DNA of 64,000 bases from Gordonia insulae (GCF_003855095.1 NZ_CP033972.1:1054001-1118000); one strand, 5' to 3'; counted from the stretch's first letter, positions 36,353-45,806 are shown. Made by a program: numbers and translations. Notes: generated from the sequence alone by a model not told the origin.

Positions 36353-37116
36353 CCGTCTACGTCATCGGCGCCGGCCCCGGCGCGCCCGACCTCATCACCG
36401 TCCGTGGCGCGGAGATCCTCGGCCGCTGCCAGACCTGCCTCTACGCCGGTTCGCTGGTGCCGACGGAACTGTTGGAGCGATGTCCGCCGGGTGTGACCCT
36501 CATCGACACCGCGCGGATGCGGTTGCCGGAGATCATCGCCCACATCGTCGCGGCCGATGCCGCGGGCCATGACGTGGCACGCCTGCACTCGGGCGACCCC
36601 TCCCTGTACTCGGCGATGACCGAGCAGCGCCGGGAACTCCTGGCGCGGGGGATCGAGGTGGAGGTGGTCCCCGGCGTGCCTGCCTTCGCCGCCGCCGCGG
36701 CGGCGCTCGACGGAGAGCTGACCGTGCCGGGGGTGGGCCAGAGCCTGCTGATCACGCGGGTCTCGACGCTGTCCACCGACATGCCGCCCGGCGAAGATCT
36801 CGATCGGCTGGCCGCCACCGGTGTCACGCTCGCACTGCATCTCGCAGCCCACCGGACCGAACAGATCGTGGACGCGTTGGCGCCGCATTACGGTCGCGAC
36901 TGTCCCACGGCCACAGTCGCGTTCGCCAGCCGTCCCGATCAGCAGATCGTCCGCTGCGCGCTGACCGAGCTGCCCACCGCGCTGAGCGAGGCGGGTATCC
37001 GTCGTACCGCGGTGATCTTCGTCGGACGGGTTCTCGACCCGAACGCCTCGACCACTGTCAGCGACAGCTATCTCTACTCCGAGGCCCGGATGACGAAGCT
37101 CCGCACCGATGGGTGA
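36349..37116 (+). CDS. cobM: Precorrin-4 C11-methyltransferase
   Basis: The 255-residue tetrapyrrole methylase adds the C11 methyl in the aerobic corrin pathway. It begins MTVYVIGAGPGAPDLITVRG and has the family motifs LHSGDPSLYSAM and VVPGVPAFAAAAAAL (about 95-120). The ATG at 36349 overlaps the cobL stop. It overlaps cobK by 8 nt. Extension of the frame upstream is antisense-like cobL sequence and was discarded. Confidence 0.96.
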   Translation: MTVYVIGAGPGAPDLITVRGAEILGRCQTCLYAGSLVPTELLERCPPGVTLIDTARMRLPEIIAHIVAADAAGHDVARLHSGDPSLYSAMTEQRRELLARGIEVEVVPGVPAFAAAAAALDGELTVPGVGQSLLITRVSTLSTDMPPGEDLDRLAATGVTLALHLAAHRTEQIVDALAPHYGRDCPTATVAFASRPDQQIVRCALTELPTALSEAGIRRTAVIFVGRVLDPNASTTVSDSYLYSEARMTKLRTDG

Positions 37117-37882
37117 CCGACCCATCCTGCTGTTGGGCGGGACGGGGGAGGCGCGGGCGCTGGCCGCCGAGCTGACCACGGCGCGGTTGCCGGTCGTCAG
37201 CTCGCTCGCCGGGCGTGTCCGCGACCCGCGGCTGCCGATGGGCGAGGTCCGGATCGGTGGCTTCGGGGGCATCGACGGTCTCGTCGACTGGCTGCGCGCC
37301 CACGACGTGATGGCGGTCGTGGACGCCACACATCCGTTCGCGGCGACCATCAGCGAGCACGCAGCCGCCGCCGCGGCCACCGTCGACCTGCCACTGCTCC
37401 GGTTGCGGCGCCCGTCGTGGACGCCGGGTCCGGCCGACACGTGGGAATCGGTACCGGACATGACTGCGGCGGCACAGGCTGTCGCCGCACACGCGGCCGC
37501 GCGCGGCGACCTCCGCGTGCTCCTCACGACGGGCCGACAGGACGTCGGCGTGTTCGCCCCCATCGAGGCGGCCTGGTTCCTGATCCGGGTGGTCGACCCG
37601 CCGACCGCCGAGCTCCCACCTCGGCACCGCATCCTGCGGTCACGGGGCCCCTACGACGTCGAGGGGGAGCGAACACTGTTGCAGCAGAACGGGATCGGCC
37701 TGCTCGTCACCAAGAACAGCGGAGGAGAACTCACCCGGGCGAAGCTGGTCGCGGCCGCCGAGCTCGGCGTCGGGGTGATCATGGTGCAGCGACCGCCCGA
37801 ACCCGGTCATGGTGACTCGGTCGAATCGGTCTCGGCAGCCATCGAGTGGATTCGTCATGGCGTCACCCCGTCGGAATCGTGA
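37109..37882 (+). CDS. cobK: Precorrin-6A reductase
   Basis: The 257-residue NADPH-dependent enzyme reduces the macrocycle before CobL acts. It begins MGDRPILLLGGTGEARALAAEL, with the CobK/CbiJ glycine-rich start, VDATHPFAATISEHA, LLTTGRQDVGVFAP, and VTKNSGGELTRAKLVAA near the end. It is the last gene of the forward SDR-cobL-cobM-cobK unit, with no terminator hairpin obvious in the 48 bp before the converging cobIJ stop. Confidence 0.95.
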   Translation: MGDRPILLLGGTGEARALAAELTTARLPVVSSLAGRVRDPRLPMGEVRIGGFGGIDGLVDWLRAHDVMAVVDATHPFAATISEHAAAAAATVDLPLLRLRRPSWTPGPADTWESVPDMTAAAQAVAAHAAARGDLRVLLTTGRQDVGVFAPIEAAWFLIRVVDPPTAELPPRHRILRSRGPYDVEGERTLLQQNGIGLLVTKNSGGELTRAKLVAAAELGVGVIMVQRPPEPGHGDSVESVSAAIEWIRHGVTPSES

Positions 37883-37930
37883 CCGTTGCGCTGCGACCCG
37901 TTCGAGCCATGACCCCGACGACGGAGCCCG

Positions 37931-39436
37931 TCAGCCGGAGTGATGGCGGGGTGTGTAGACCAGGTCACCGGCGCGGCGCCGCACGGCCGTCGTCGCCGAC
38001 GAACCGACGATGAGCAGCGTGCGCATGTCCACGATCTCCGGGTCCAGCGCGCCCACCGTGGTGGTCGTCAGTCGCTCCTCGGGTCCGCCCACATCCCGCC
38101 CGAGCACCAGCACCCGGTCCGCGGACGCCGACTCTAGCAGGATGTCCTTGAGCGCGCCGACCTGCCAACCACGGGCCGCCGACCCCGGGTTGTAGATGGC
38201 GACGACCAGATCGGCGGCGACCGCATGACGGATCCGATCGGCGATGACGTCCCACGGCTTGAGCCGATCCGACAGCGAGATCACCGCGAAGTCGTGACCC
38301 AGCGGCGCGCCCACGGCCGCGGCGACCGCACTCGCCGCGGTGACGCCCGGCGCCACCCGGATCGGCACATCGTGCCAGCGGGGCTCGGCGGCGACCTCGG
38401 CCACCGCTGCCGCCATGGCGAAAACTCCCGGATCGCCCGACGAGACCACCGCGACGCGCGCACCGCGGGTGGCGAGATCGAGAGCGAACTCCGCCCGCTC
38501 GGCCTCCACCCGGTTGTCGCTGGCGTGCACTCGTTGACCCGGTCGCGGAGTGACGCGCGCGAGGTAGGTCTTGTAACCGACCAGGTCGGTGGCGCGCGCC
38601 AACTCGGCCTGCACAGCCGGTGTGGTCAGGTCATCCGCACCGGGCCCCAACCCGACGATCACCACCTCACCGCTCACGCTCCCCACCACCTGCCGATGGG
38701 GGTTGTTCCGCGGTCCGGGCACCACCACCATCGAGAAGTACGGCACGTCTTGGGGATTCACCTCGGTCAACGGCAGAACGCGCTGCACCGATGTGGAGGC
38801 CCGTTCCACATACCATGCCTCGTCGGCACGTCCGGCGGCCTGCAGTGCGTCCCGCACGCGGACGAAGGTGCGCCCCAGCTTCAGCACGGCGATGGCATCG
38901 GCGGCCCGGAACCGAGCCGTCAACTCGGTCGCCGGCAGCGTGCCGGGCACCACGGTCAGCGTCTCGTCACCTTCCACGAGGGGGATGCCGACCGCGGCCG
39001 AGGTCGCACTCACCGACGTCACGCCCGGGATGATCTCGGCGTCGAACTCGTCGACGAGCCGCTTGTGCATGTGCATGTAGGAGCTGAAGAACAGCGGATC
39101 ACCCTCGGCCAGCAACGCCACGTCGCGGCCGGCGCGCAGATGGGCGGCGAGACGTTCGGCGCTGTCGGCGTAGAAATCCTGCAGGGCGCCGGCATAGCCG
39201 CCCGGGTGGTCGGTGCCCTCGGTGGTCACCGGGTACATCAGTCGTTCCTCGACCTGGCCGTCACGCAGATACGGCGCCGCCACCGAGCGAGCGATGCTGT
39301 TGCCATGTCGCGCACAGTGATACGCGATCACGTCGGCGGCCCCGATGACCCGCGCCGCCTTCACCGTGACCAGCTCGCTGTCGCCGGGCCCCAGACCGAC
39401 ACCCCAGAGCTTGCCGGTCGAACTCGTGTCAGTCAC
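37931..39436 (-). CDS. cobIJ: Precorrin-2 C20-methyltransferase / precorrin-3B C17-methyltransferase fusion
   Basis: The 501-residue fusion joins two tetrapyrrole methylases, as in Rv2066. The CobI half (about 8-235) has GVGLGPGDSELVTVKAARVI, LAEGDPLFFSSYMH and IIPGVTSVSATSAA. The CobJ half (about 243-490) has VVIVGLGPGADDLTTPA, SSGDPGVFAMAAAV and RVAPGVTAASAVAA. They act on either side of the CobG step. The GTG at 39436 begins MTDTSSTGKLWGVGLG. It is the last gene of the cobG-cobH-cobIJ unit, 5 bp after the cobH stop. Longer upstream extension is antisense to cobH and was rejected. Confidence 0.95.
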   Translation of the reverse strand: MTDTSSTGKLWGVGLGPGDSELVTVKAARVIGAADVIAYHCARHGNSIARSVAAPYLRDGQVEERLMYPVTTEGTDHPGGYAGALQDFYADSAERLAAHLRAGRDVALLAEGDPLFFSSYMHMHKRLVDEFDAEIIPGVTSVSATSAAVGIPLVEGDETLTVVPGTLPATELTARFRAADAIAVLKLGRTFVRVRDALQAAGRADEAWYVERASTSVQRVLPLTEVNPQDVPYFSMVVVPGPRNNPHRQVVGSVSGEVVIVGLGPGADDLTTPAVQAELARATDLVGYKTYLARVTPRPGQRVHASDNRVEAERAEFALDLATRGARVAVVSSGDPGVFAMAAAVAEVAAEPRWHDVPIRVAPGVTAASAVAAAVGAPLGHDFAVISLSDRLKPWDVIADRIRHAVAADLVVAIYNPGSAARGWQVGALKDILLESASADRVLVLGRDVGGPEERLTTTTVGALDPEIVDMRTLLIVGSSATTAVRRRAGDLVYTPRHHSG

Positions 39437-39441
39437 AGATC

Positions 39442-40065
39442 TCACTCCTCGGGTGACGCGAGCGCGTTGATCGCCGCGGCGGTGATCGCGGAGCCGCCGC
39501 GGCGTCCGGTCACCGTGATGAACTCGAGGTCGGCGCGGGCGGCCAACGCAGCACACGATTCCGCCGCACCGACGAAGCCGACCGGGGCGCCGACGATCGC
39601 CGCGGGCCGTGGGGCGCCCGCGTCGATCATGTCCAGCAGCGCGAACAGTGCGGTCGGCGCGTTGCCGATCGCGACCACCGATCCGGCGAGGTTCGGTCGC
39701 CAGAACTCGAGGGCGGCCGCGGTTCTGGTGGTGCCCATCCGGACCGCGAGATCCGGCAGCGTGGGTTCGGACAGGTGGCACCGCACATCGTTGTCGGCCG
39801 GCAGTCGTTTGCGGGTGACCCCCGCCGCGACCATCGATGCATCGCACAGGATCGGCGCACCCGCACGGAGTGCGGCGCGTGCGGCATCGACGACACCTGC
39901 GGTCGCGACCACATCGTCGGTGAGGTCGGTCTGCCCGCATGCGTGGATCATCCGCACCACCACGCCGGCGACGTCGGGACCGAACGACGACAGGTCGGAC
40001 TCGGCTCGGATGGTGGCGAAGGACTGGCGATAGATGGCGGCGCCGTCACGCAGGTAGTCGGTCAT
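39442..40065 (-). CDS. cobH: Precorrin-8X methylmutase
   Basis: The 207-residue enzyme moves the C11 methyl to C12 to form hydrogenobyrinate. The catalytic His is H41 in VVRMIHACGQTDL. Other conserved blocks are ILCDASMVAAGVTRKRLP, IGNAPTALFALLDMI and GFVGAAESC. It lies between cobG (12 bp upstream) and cobIJ. Confidence 0.96.
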   Translation of the reverse strand: MTDYLRDGAAIYRQSFATIRAESDLSSFGPDVAGVVVRMIHACGQTDLTDDVVATAGVVDAARAALRAGAPILCDASMVAAGVTRKRLPADNDVRCHLSEPTLPDLAVRMGTTRTAAALEFWRPNLAGSVVAIGNAPTALFALLDMIDAGAPRPAAIVGAPVGFVGAAESCAALAARADLEFITVTGRRGGSAITAAAINALASPEE

Positions 40066-40077
40066 GGTGGCGCAAGC

Positions 40078-41238
40078 CTATCGACGGTGGGTGCGATACC
40101 CGCCGTCGGGATCGGCCTCGACACCGGTGTGCGGACCGGCCGGGGAACCGCAGCGCCGCCCGCAACCCACCCAGTGCTCACGCTCGTCCACGGGTTGTCC
40201 GTCGCGTACGCGCGCCAGCAGGTCATCCCGGACCGGGGCCAGCGCGTTGGAGCAGCCGGGTGCACCGACACAGCAGCTCACCAATGCCCACGGCGAGGTC
40301 GCGTCGAAGATCAGTCCCATCGGAGCGAGCACCCGGACGACGGTCTCGGCGACGCCCTCGTCCAGGTCGCAGAGCAGGATCTCCCGATCGGGCGTGACGA
40401 TGATCGGGGCGTCGACGGCGGCCAGGAATTCGGCAAGGCGCGCGGGGATACGGCCCAGTTCCACCACGGCGCCGAGCAGGACCCGTCCGTCGTCCTGATC
40501 GAACCAGCCGACGATCGGGTCGGCGGGCGCCGGATCGGGCCCGCCGATGGGTGGGGCCAGGCGTGCCCTCGCCCGGGCGCAGAGTTCATTTCTCTGCGCG
40601 TCATCGAGATCGGCGACCCGCCAACTCCCGGGCGCGATGTCGATGAGGTCATGGACGACGTCGATCAGCGCGTCCACGACGTCGCCCGCTCCACGCGCCG
40701 AACCGACCGCGCTGCCGCCGACGAGCACGTCGGCCGCCATGTCGTCCGTTCCCGCCGAGACCCGGACCACCGCGCACACGTCGGGGTCGTGGCGCACGAT
40801 GTCGCCGCGGCCGTCGTCGAGTCCGAACAGGAACCGACCGGACATACCGGCGGCGGCGACATCACCGCGCAACCGCTCGTCGAGCAACTCGGCCAACGGC
40901 GCGACGTCGGCGAGCCCGCCGATGCGGCCGGTCAACGGACTGACCTCGATGTTGCGGACCTTGTCATGCGTCGTACTCGGCGCGAGCCCGGCCTCGATGA
41001 CGGCGTCCGCGACCGCGTCGACGTCGGTGATGCCGCGCAACTGCAGATTGCCGCGGGCGGTGAGGTCGAGATGGCCGTCGCCATGGGCTGCCGCGGCCTG
41101 GGCCAACAACTGCAATTGTTCGGCCCGGAGCCGACCGCCGGGCAGTCGCACGCGGGCGACTGCGCCGTCGGCGGCGGCGTGGGTGCTGAAGACACCGGGG
41201 CAGCGATCAGCGCCAACACGTGGGGCGGGCTCGGTCAC
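40078..41238 (-). CDS. cobG: Precorrin-3B synthase
   Basis: The 386-residue oxygen-dependent enzyme makes precorrin-3B, so this organism uses the aerobic cobalamin route. It has the sulfite/nitrite-reductase-like fold: LPGGRLRAEQLQLLA, HLDLTARGNLQLRGI, and a C-terminal pair of cysteine motifs, CCVGAPGC and CGRRCG, for the 4Fe-4S cluster. GTG 41238 was chosen over GTG 41301 because TACCCT lies 7 nt upstream. It heads the reverse unit cobG-cobH-cobIJ and is divergent from the riboswitch-controlled cobN. Confidence 0.93.
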   Translation of the reverse strand: MTEPAPRVGADRCPGVFSTHAAADGAVARVRLPGGRLRAEQLQLLAQAAAAHGDGHLDLTARGNLQLRGITDVDAVADAVIEAGLAPSTTHDKVRNIEVSPLTGRIGGLADVAPLAELLDERLRGDVAAAGMSGRFLFGLDDGRGDIVRHDPDVCAVVRVSAGTDDMAADVLVGGSAVGSARGAGDVVDALIDVVHDLIDIAPGSWRVADLDDAQRNELCARARARLAPPIGGPDPAPADPIVGWFDQDDGRVLLGAVVELGRIPARLAEFLAAVDAPIIVTPDREILLCDLDEGVAETVVRVLAPMGLIFDATSPWALVSCCVGAPGCSNALAPVRDDLLARVRDGQPVDEREHWVGCGRRCGSPAGPHTGVEADPDGGYRTHRR

Positions 41239-41245
41239 GGTCTCC

Positions 41246-41251
41246 AGGGTA
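41246..41251 (-). promoter_or_regulatory. -10 hexamer TACCCT, leaderless promoter of cobG-cobH-cobIJ
   Basis: Minus-strand TACCCT ends 7 nt before the cobG GTG. A leaderless transcript could not carry a riboswitch. Confidence 0.55.
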
Positions 41252-41323
41252 GGTGGCACCGCGGAAGCGAGCCGCCCGCCACCGGAACCAGGCCTCGCCA
41301 CCGGGCCGATGATCGTCTCCCAC

Positions 41324-41329
41324 TAGGCT
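41324..41329 (+). promoter_or_regulatory. -10 hexamer TAGGCT of the cobN riboswitch transcript
   Basis: TAGGCT lies just before the riboswitch; transcription should start near 41336. Confidence 0.5.
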
Positions 41330-41334
41330 GAACG

Positions 41335-41436
41335 CACCGAGAGCGGCAGAAGCCGGTGCAAGTCCGGCACGGTCGCGCCACTGTGACGGTGCACCCGATC
41401 ATCGACCGGGATCACCGAAGTCAGACCTGCCTCTCG
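41335..41436 (+). promoter_or_regulatory. Cobalamin riboswitch upstream of cobN
   Basis: Core elements appear in order: AGCCGGTGCAAGTCCGGCAC (41351-41370), GCGCCACTGTGAC (about 41375-41387), and the B12 box AGTCAGACCTGCC at about 41419-41431. The expression platform up to ATG 41513 contains a short stem (CCGGG 41484-41488 with CCCGG 41497-41501) abutting the ribosome-binding site GAGGAG at 41503-41508, suggesting translational control. No intrinsic terminator is visible. Confidence 0.92.
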
Positions 41437-41512
41437 GGACAACCGACAGCACCATCGTCCACCGGCACCACCGACCACACGCACCGGGCGCGGATTCCCG
41501 GCGAGGAGACCC

Positions 41513-44500
41513 ATGATCCTGTTGCTCTCGACCTCGGACACCGATCTCATCACCGCGGCCGCCGGCGGCGCCGACTTCGTGGGTGCCAACCCATCCCGCA
41601 TCCTGGTCGACGACATCGGATCAATGTCTGCCGACGCCGACCTGATCGTCGTGCGCATCCTCGGTGGCATCCGGGCGTGGGAGGAGGGCCTGGCCGCCGT
41701 CGCGGCGACGGGCAAGCCGGTCGTCGTCTGCTCCGGCGAGCAGCAACCCGACCCCGATCTGATGGCGCGGTCGACCGTCCCCGCAGGCGTCGTCGCCGAG
41801 GCGCACAACTACCTCGCGGCCGGTGGCGTCGAGAACATCGTCAATCTGTACAACTTCCTGTCCGACACCGTGCTGCTCACCGGCCGGGGATTCGACCCGC
41901 CGCAGCAGACCCCCGCCTGGGGAATCCTGGAGCGCACGCAGCGCGCATCGGTAGAGGGCGCCCCGACCGTTGCCGTCCTCTACTACCGGGCCCAGCATCT
42001 CGCCGGCAACACGCGATACATCGACGCGCTGTGCTCCGCACTCGAGGACCGCGGCGCCCGCGCCCTGCCGATCTTCTGCGCCTCATTGCGGACCGCGCCC
42101 GACGATCTGATCGAGCTCCTCGGCACCGCGGACGCGCTCGTGGTGACCGTCCTCGCGGCCGGTGGCGCGACGCCGGCAACGGCATCGGCCGGCGGCGACG
42201 ATGACGCGTGGAACATCGAACAACTCGCCGCACTCGACATCCCGATCCTGCAGGGCCTGTGCCTCACCGGTTCCCGCGCCGACTGGGCCGCGACCGACGA
42301 CGGGTTGTCCCCCCTCGACGTCGCGACCCAGGTCGCCGTGCCGGAATTCGACGGCCGGATCATCACCGTGCCGTTCTCCTTCAAGGAGTTCGACGACAAC
42401 GGGTTGCCCTGGTATCAGCCGGACACCGAGCGCTGCGCCCGCGTGGCCGGCATCGCGGTGGCCCACGCGCGACTGCGCACCATCGCGCCGGCGGAACGCC
42501 GTGTCGCCCTGATGTTGTCGGCTTATCCGACCAAACATGCGCGTATCGGCAACGCCGTCGGCCTGGACACGCCCCGCAGTCTGCTGCACCTGTTGACCGC
42601 GTTGCGAGCGGCCGGTTACGACATCGGCCCCGTCGCCGGACCCGACGCGATACCCGGGCTGGCCGAGGACGATTCCGATGCCCTGATCCACGCGATCGTG
42701 GAGAAGGGCGGCCAGGACGCCGACTGGCTCACCGAGGAATCGCTGAGCGCCAACCCGATCCGGGTCTCGGCCGACGACTACCGCCGTTGGTTCGCGACCC
42801 TGCCGGATGGACTTCGGGAATCCGTCGAGCACCACTGGGGACCCGCACCCGGTGAGCTCTTCGTGGACCGTTCGGCCAACCCCGACGGCGACATCGTCGT
42901 CGCGGCGATGCGGTTCGGCAACATCGTGCTGATGGTCCAGCCGCCCCGCGGCTTCGGCGAGAACCCGGTGGCGATCTATCACGACCCCGACCTGCCGCCA
43001 TCGCATCACTATCTCGCGTCTTACCGCTGGCTCACCGGCCGCGATACCGGCACCGGCACCGACATCGCCGGCTTCGGAGCCGACGCGATCGTGCACGTCG
43101 GCAAACACGGCAACCTCGAGTGGCTGCCCGGCAAGACGCTGGGCATGTCGGCCGAATGCGGCACCGACGCCGCCCTCGGCGATGTCCCGTTGATCTACCC
43201 GTTCCTGGTGAACGATCCCGGCGAGGGCACGCAGGCCAAACGTCGGGCCCATGCCGTCCTCGTCGACCACCTGATCCCGCCGATGGCCCGCGCGGAGTCC
43301 TACGGCGACATCGCCCGTCTCGAACAGCTGCTCGACGAGCACGCGAACATCTCCGCCCTGGATCCGGCCAAGCTGCCCGCGATCCGCCAGCAGATCTGGA
43401 CACTGCTGACGGCCGCGAAGATGGACCACGACCTCGGTCTGTCCGAACGTCCCGACGAGGACGTCTTCGACGACATGCTGCTGCACGTGGACGGCTGGCT
43501 GTGCGAGATCAAGGACGTGCAGATCCGCGACGGCCTCCACGTGCTCGGCTCGCCACCCGAGGCCGACGCGGAGGTCGACCTCGTCCTGGCGATGCTGCGG
43601 GCCCGCCAGCTGTGGGGTGGGAGCCAGGCGCTGCCCGGTCTCCGCGAAGCCCTGGGGCTGAACGAGGACGGCACCGCGGCGCGCGGCACCGTCGACGACG
43701 TCGAGGCCACCGCACGCGGTCTGGTGGCCGCCTGCGCCAAGGGGGAATGGACCGGGCAGGCCGTCGCGGACGCAGCAGACGGACACCCGGCAGCGGTCGC
43801 CGACGTCCTGGCCTTCGCCGCGACCGAGGTCGTGCCGCGCCTGCGCCGGACGACGCGTGAGATCGACCAGATCCTGCGGGCCCTCGACGGCAGGTTCATC
43901 GAGGCGGGTCCGAGCGGGTCACCACTGCGCGGCCTGATCAACGTGCTGCCGACCGGGCGCAATTTCTACTCCGTCGACCCGAAGGCGGTGCCGTCGCGGC
44001 TGGCGTGGGAAACCGGTCGCGCCCTTGCCGATTCGTTGGTGGAACGCTATCTCGGCGAGCACGGCGGGTACCCGGCGTCGGTCGGCCTGTCCGTGTGGGG
44101 GACGAGCGCGATGCGGACCTCCGGCGACGACATCGCCGAGGTGCTCGCCCTGCTCGGGGTGATGCCGGTCTGGGACGAGGCCTCTCGTCGCGTGGTCGAT
44201 CTCGAACTCATCGACATCGCCGAGCTCGGCCGCCCGCGGATCGACGTCACCGTCCGCATCTCCGGGTTCTTCCGGGACGCATTCCCGCATGTGGTCACCA
44301 TGCTCGACGATGCGGTGGCCCTGGCCGCCGCGGCCGACGAGTCCGACGAACAGAACTTCGTCGCCGCCCACGTGCGGGCGGCGATCGCCGACCACGGTGA
44401 CCGCCGGCGGGCCGCGACCCGGATCTTCGGCTCCAAGCCGGGCACCTACGGTGCCGGCCTGCTGCAACTGATCGACTCCCGCGAGTGGCGGAGCGACGCC

Positions 44501-45142
44501 GACCTCGCCCGGGTCTACACCGAGTGGGGCGGTTACGCCTACGGCCGGGACCTGGCCGGCGTCCCCGCGGTCGACGACATGCAGGCCGCCTATCGGCGGA
44601 TCGCGGTCGCCGCCAAGAACACCGACACCCGCGAACACGACATCGCCGATTCCGACGACTACTTCCAGTACCACGGCGGCATGGTCGCGACCGTGCGTGC
44701 GCTGACCGGATCCTCACCCGATGCCTACATCGGTGACAGCACGCGGCCGGATTCGGTGCGCACCCGCACCCTGTCGGAGGAGACGAGCCGGGTCTTCCGC
44801 GCGCGCGTCGTGAATCCCCGCTGGATCTCCGCGATGCAGCGTCACGGATACAAGGGTGCGTTCGAGATGGCGGCCACCGTCGACTATCTGTTCGGCTATG
44901 ACGCGACCACCGACGTGGTCGCCGACTGGATGTACGAGAAGCTGACCGAGGCTTACGTCCTCGACGAGGACAACCAGCGGTTCATGCAGCAATCCAATCC
45001 GTGGGCGTTGCACGGCATCGCCGAACGCCTCCTCGAGGCCGTCGAGCGTGACCTGTGGGAGGAGCCGCCCGCCGACATGCTCGACCAGCTGCGCCAGGTC
45101 TACCTGCAGACCGAGGGCGACATCGAGGGCCGGGCGGACTGA
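41513..45142 (+). CDS. cobN: Cobaltochelatase large subunit CobN
   Basis: The 1209-residue subunit binds hydrogenobyrinate a,c-diamide and inserts cobalt with ATP-driven partners. It starts MILLLSTSDTDLITAAAGG and has the CobN/magnesium-chelatase H hallmarks VPFSFKEFDDNGLPWYQPD, LMLSAYPTKHARIGNAVGLD, HVGKHGNLEWLPGK, and VNPRWISAMQRHGYKGAFEM near the C-terminus. Length is typical. Partner AAA+ subunits (CobS/CobT or ChlI/D-like) are not in the window. It is controlled by a cobalamin riboswitch and is the only cob gene here with one. GAGGAG precedes the ATG by 4 nt. Confidence 0.96.
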   Translation: MILLLSTSDTDLITAAAGGADFVGANPSRILVDDIGSMSADADLIVVRILGGIRAWEEGLAAVAATGKPVVVCSGEQQPDPDLMARSTVPAGVVAEAHNYLAAGGVENIVNLYNFLSDTVLLTGRGFDPPQQTPAWGILERTQRASVEGAPTVAVLYYRAQHLAGNTRYIDALCSALEDRGARALPIFCASLRTAPDDLIELLGTADALVVTVLAAGGATPATASAGGDDDAWNIEQLAALDIPILQGLCLTGSRADWAATDDGLSPLDVATQVAVPEFDGRIITVPFSFKEFDDNGLPWYQPDTERCARVAGIAVAHARLRTIAPAERRVALMLSAYPTKHARIGNAVGLDTPRSLLHLLTALRAAGYDIGPVAGPDAIPGLAEDDSDALIHAIVEKGGQDADWLTEESLSANPIRVSADDYRRWFATLPDGLRESVEHHWGPAPGELFVDRSANPDGDIVVAAMRFGNIVLMVQPPRGFGENPVAIYHDPDLPPSHHYLASYRWLTGRDTGTGTDIAGFGADAIVHVGKHGNLEWLPGKTLGMSAECGTDAALGDVPLIYPFLVNDPGEGTQAKRRAHAVLVDHLIPPMARAESYGDIARLEQLLDEHANISALDPAKLPAIRQQIWTLLTAAKMDHDLGLSERPDEDVFDDMLLHVDGWLCEIKDVQIRDGLHVLGSPPEADAEVDLVLAMLRARQLWGGSQALPGLREALGLNEDGTAARGTVDDVEATARGLVAACAKGEWTGQAVADAADGHPAAVADVLAFAATEVVPRLRRTTREIDQILRALDGRFIEAGPSGSPLRGLINVLPTGRNFYSVDPKAVPSRLAWETGRALADSLVERYLGEHGGYPASVGLSVWGTSAMRTSGDDIAEVLALLGVMPVWDEASRRVVDLELIDIAELGRPRIDVTVRISGFFRDAFPHVVTMLDDAVALAAAADESDEQNFVAAHVRAAIADHGDRRRAATRIFGSKPGTYGAGLLQLIDSREWRSDADLARVYTEWGGYAYGRDLAGVPAVDDMQAAYRRIAVAAKNTDTREHDIADSDDYFQYHGGMVATVRALTGSSPDAYIGDSTRPDSVRTRTLSEETSRVFRARVVNPRWISAMQRHGYKGAFEMAATVDYLFGYDATTDVVADWMYEKLTEAYVLDEDNQRFMQQSNPWALHGIAERLLEAVERDLWEEPPADMLDQLRQVYLQTEGDIEGRAD

Positions 45143-45216
45143 CATCGACGCCCCGATCCAGAAATCGGGTGAGATCGGGAGAAAAACGCGACATCCGATC
45201 GTTGAACGGGGTGATG

Positions 45217-45234
45217 GACCGGAAATGTCCGGTC
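45217..45234 (+). other. Short hairpin ahead of fxsA
   Basis: GACCGGA-AATG-TCCGGTC forms a 7-bp stem with a 4-nt loop, 17 nt before the fxsA ATG, in the 109-bp gap after cobN. It could be a weak cobN terminator or a translational element; the in-frame ATG at 45225 is in the loop. Confidence 0.45.
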
Positions 45235-45251
45235 AGAAAGGCAGAGTCCCC

Positions 45252-45758
45252 ATGCGGATGTTCTATGTACTCGCCTATTTCGCACTCGAGATCGGTGCCT
45301 TCGTGGCGATGGCGCACTTCCTCGGAATCGGCTGGGCGGTGCTGATCACGCTCGGCGCGGTCGTCGCCGGCTTCGTCCTGCTCCAGCAGCAGGGCCGCAA
45401 GGTCTTCGCCGAACTACGGCGTGCCTCGCGCAACGAGGTCGATCCACGCGGTCCGCTCACCGACACGGCGCTCCTCGCACTGTCGAGCCTGCTCCTGGTG
45501 ATCCCCGGCATCGTGTCCACGCTGGTCGGCGTCGTGCTGCTCATCCCGCCGGTGCGCCGGATGATGCGCCCGGTGGTCGCCGCCGCCGGAGCGCGTCGAT
45601 TCGCCGCGTCGATGGATCGCGCCGGCCTGTACGCCAGCGGTATGTACGTGCGTGGCGGCACCGTCATCGACGGTACGGTCGTCGACGACGACGGCACCGT
45701 GGTGTCCTCACCCTCGCCGACCACGATCGTCGGACGCGAACTGCCGCGCGGCCACTGA
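45252..45758 (+). CDS. fxsA: FxsA family membrane protein
   Basis: The 168-residue protein has membrane helices at about 3-22, 26-45 and 72-100, with the FxsA features EIGAFVAMAHFLGIGWAVLITL and PGIVSTLVGVVLLIPPVRRMMR. FxsA in E. coli relieves F-plasmid PifA exclusion of phage T7; the general function is unknown. The C-terminal tail is soluble and Gly/Val/Asp-rich (GTVIDGTVVDDDGTVV). An in-frame ATG at 45225 is possible, but it lies in the loop of a hairpin; AGAAAGG sits ahead of 45252. Mycobacteria also have fxsA near ppm1. Confidence 0.9.
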   Translation: MRMFYVLAYFALEIGAFVAMAHFLGIGWAVLITLGAVVAGFVLLQQQGRKVFAELRRASRNEVDPRGPLTDTALLALSSLLLVIPGIVSTLVGVVLLIPPVRRMMRPVVAAAGARRFAASMDRAGLYASGMYVRGGTVIDGTVVDDDGTVVSSPSPTTIVGRELPRGH

Positions 45759-45806
45759 CCGGGGGCGTTGAGACCGGCGCCGATCCGCAGGGCACACTGG
45801 ACACTC

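Noticed and set aside
38225-40033. 602-codon forward frame across cobIJ and cobH
   Set aside because: Lies antisense to two clearly conserved cob genes and shows only low-complexity Arg/His composition.
39775-41331. 518-codon forward frame over cobH/cobG
   Set aside because: Antisense to cobG with its Fe-S and fold motifs; no domain recognisable.
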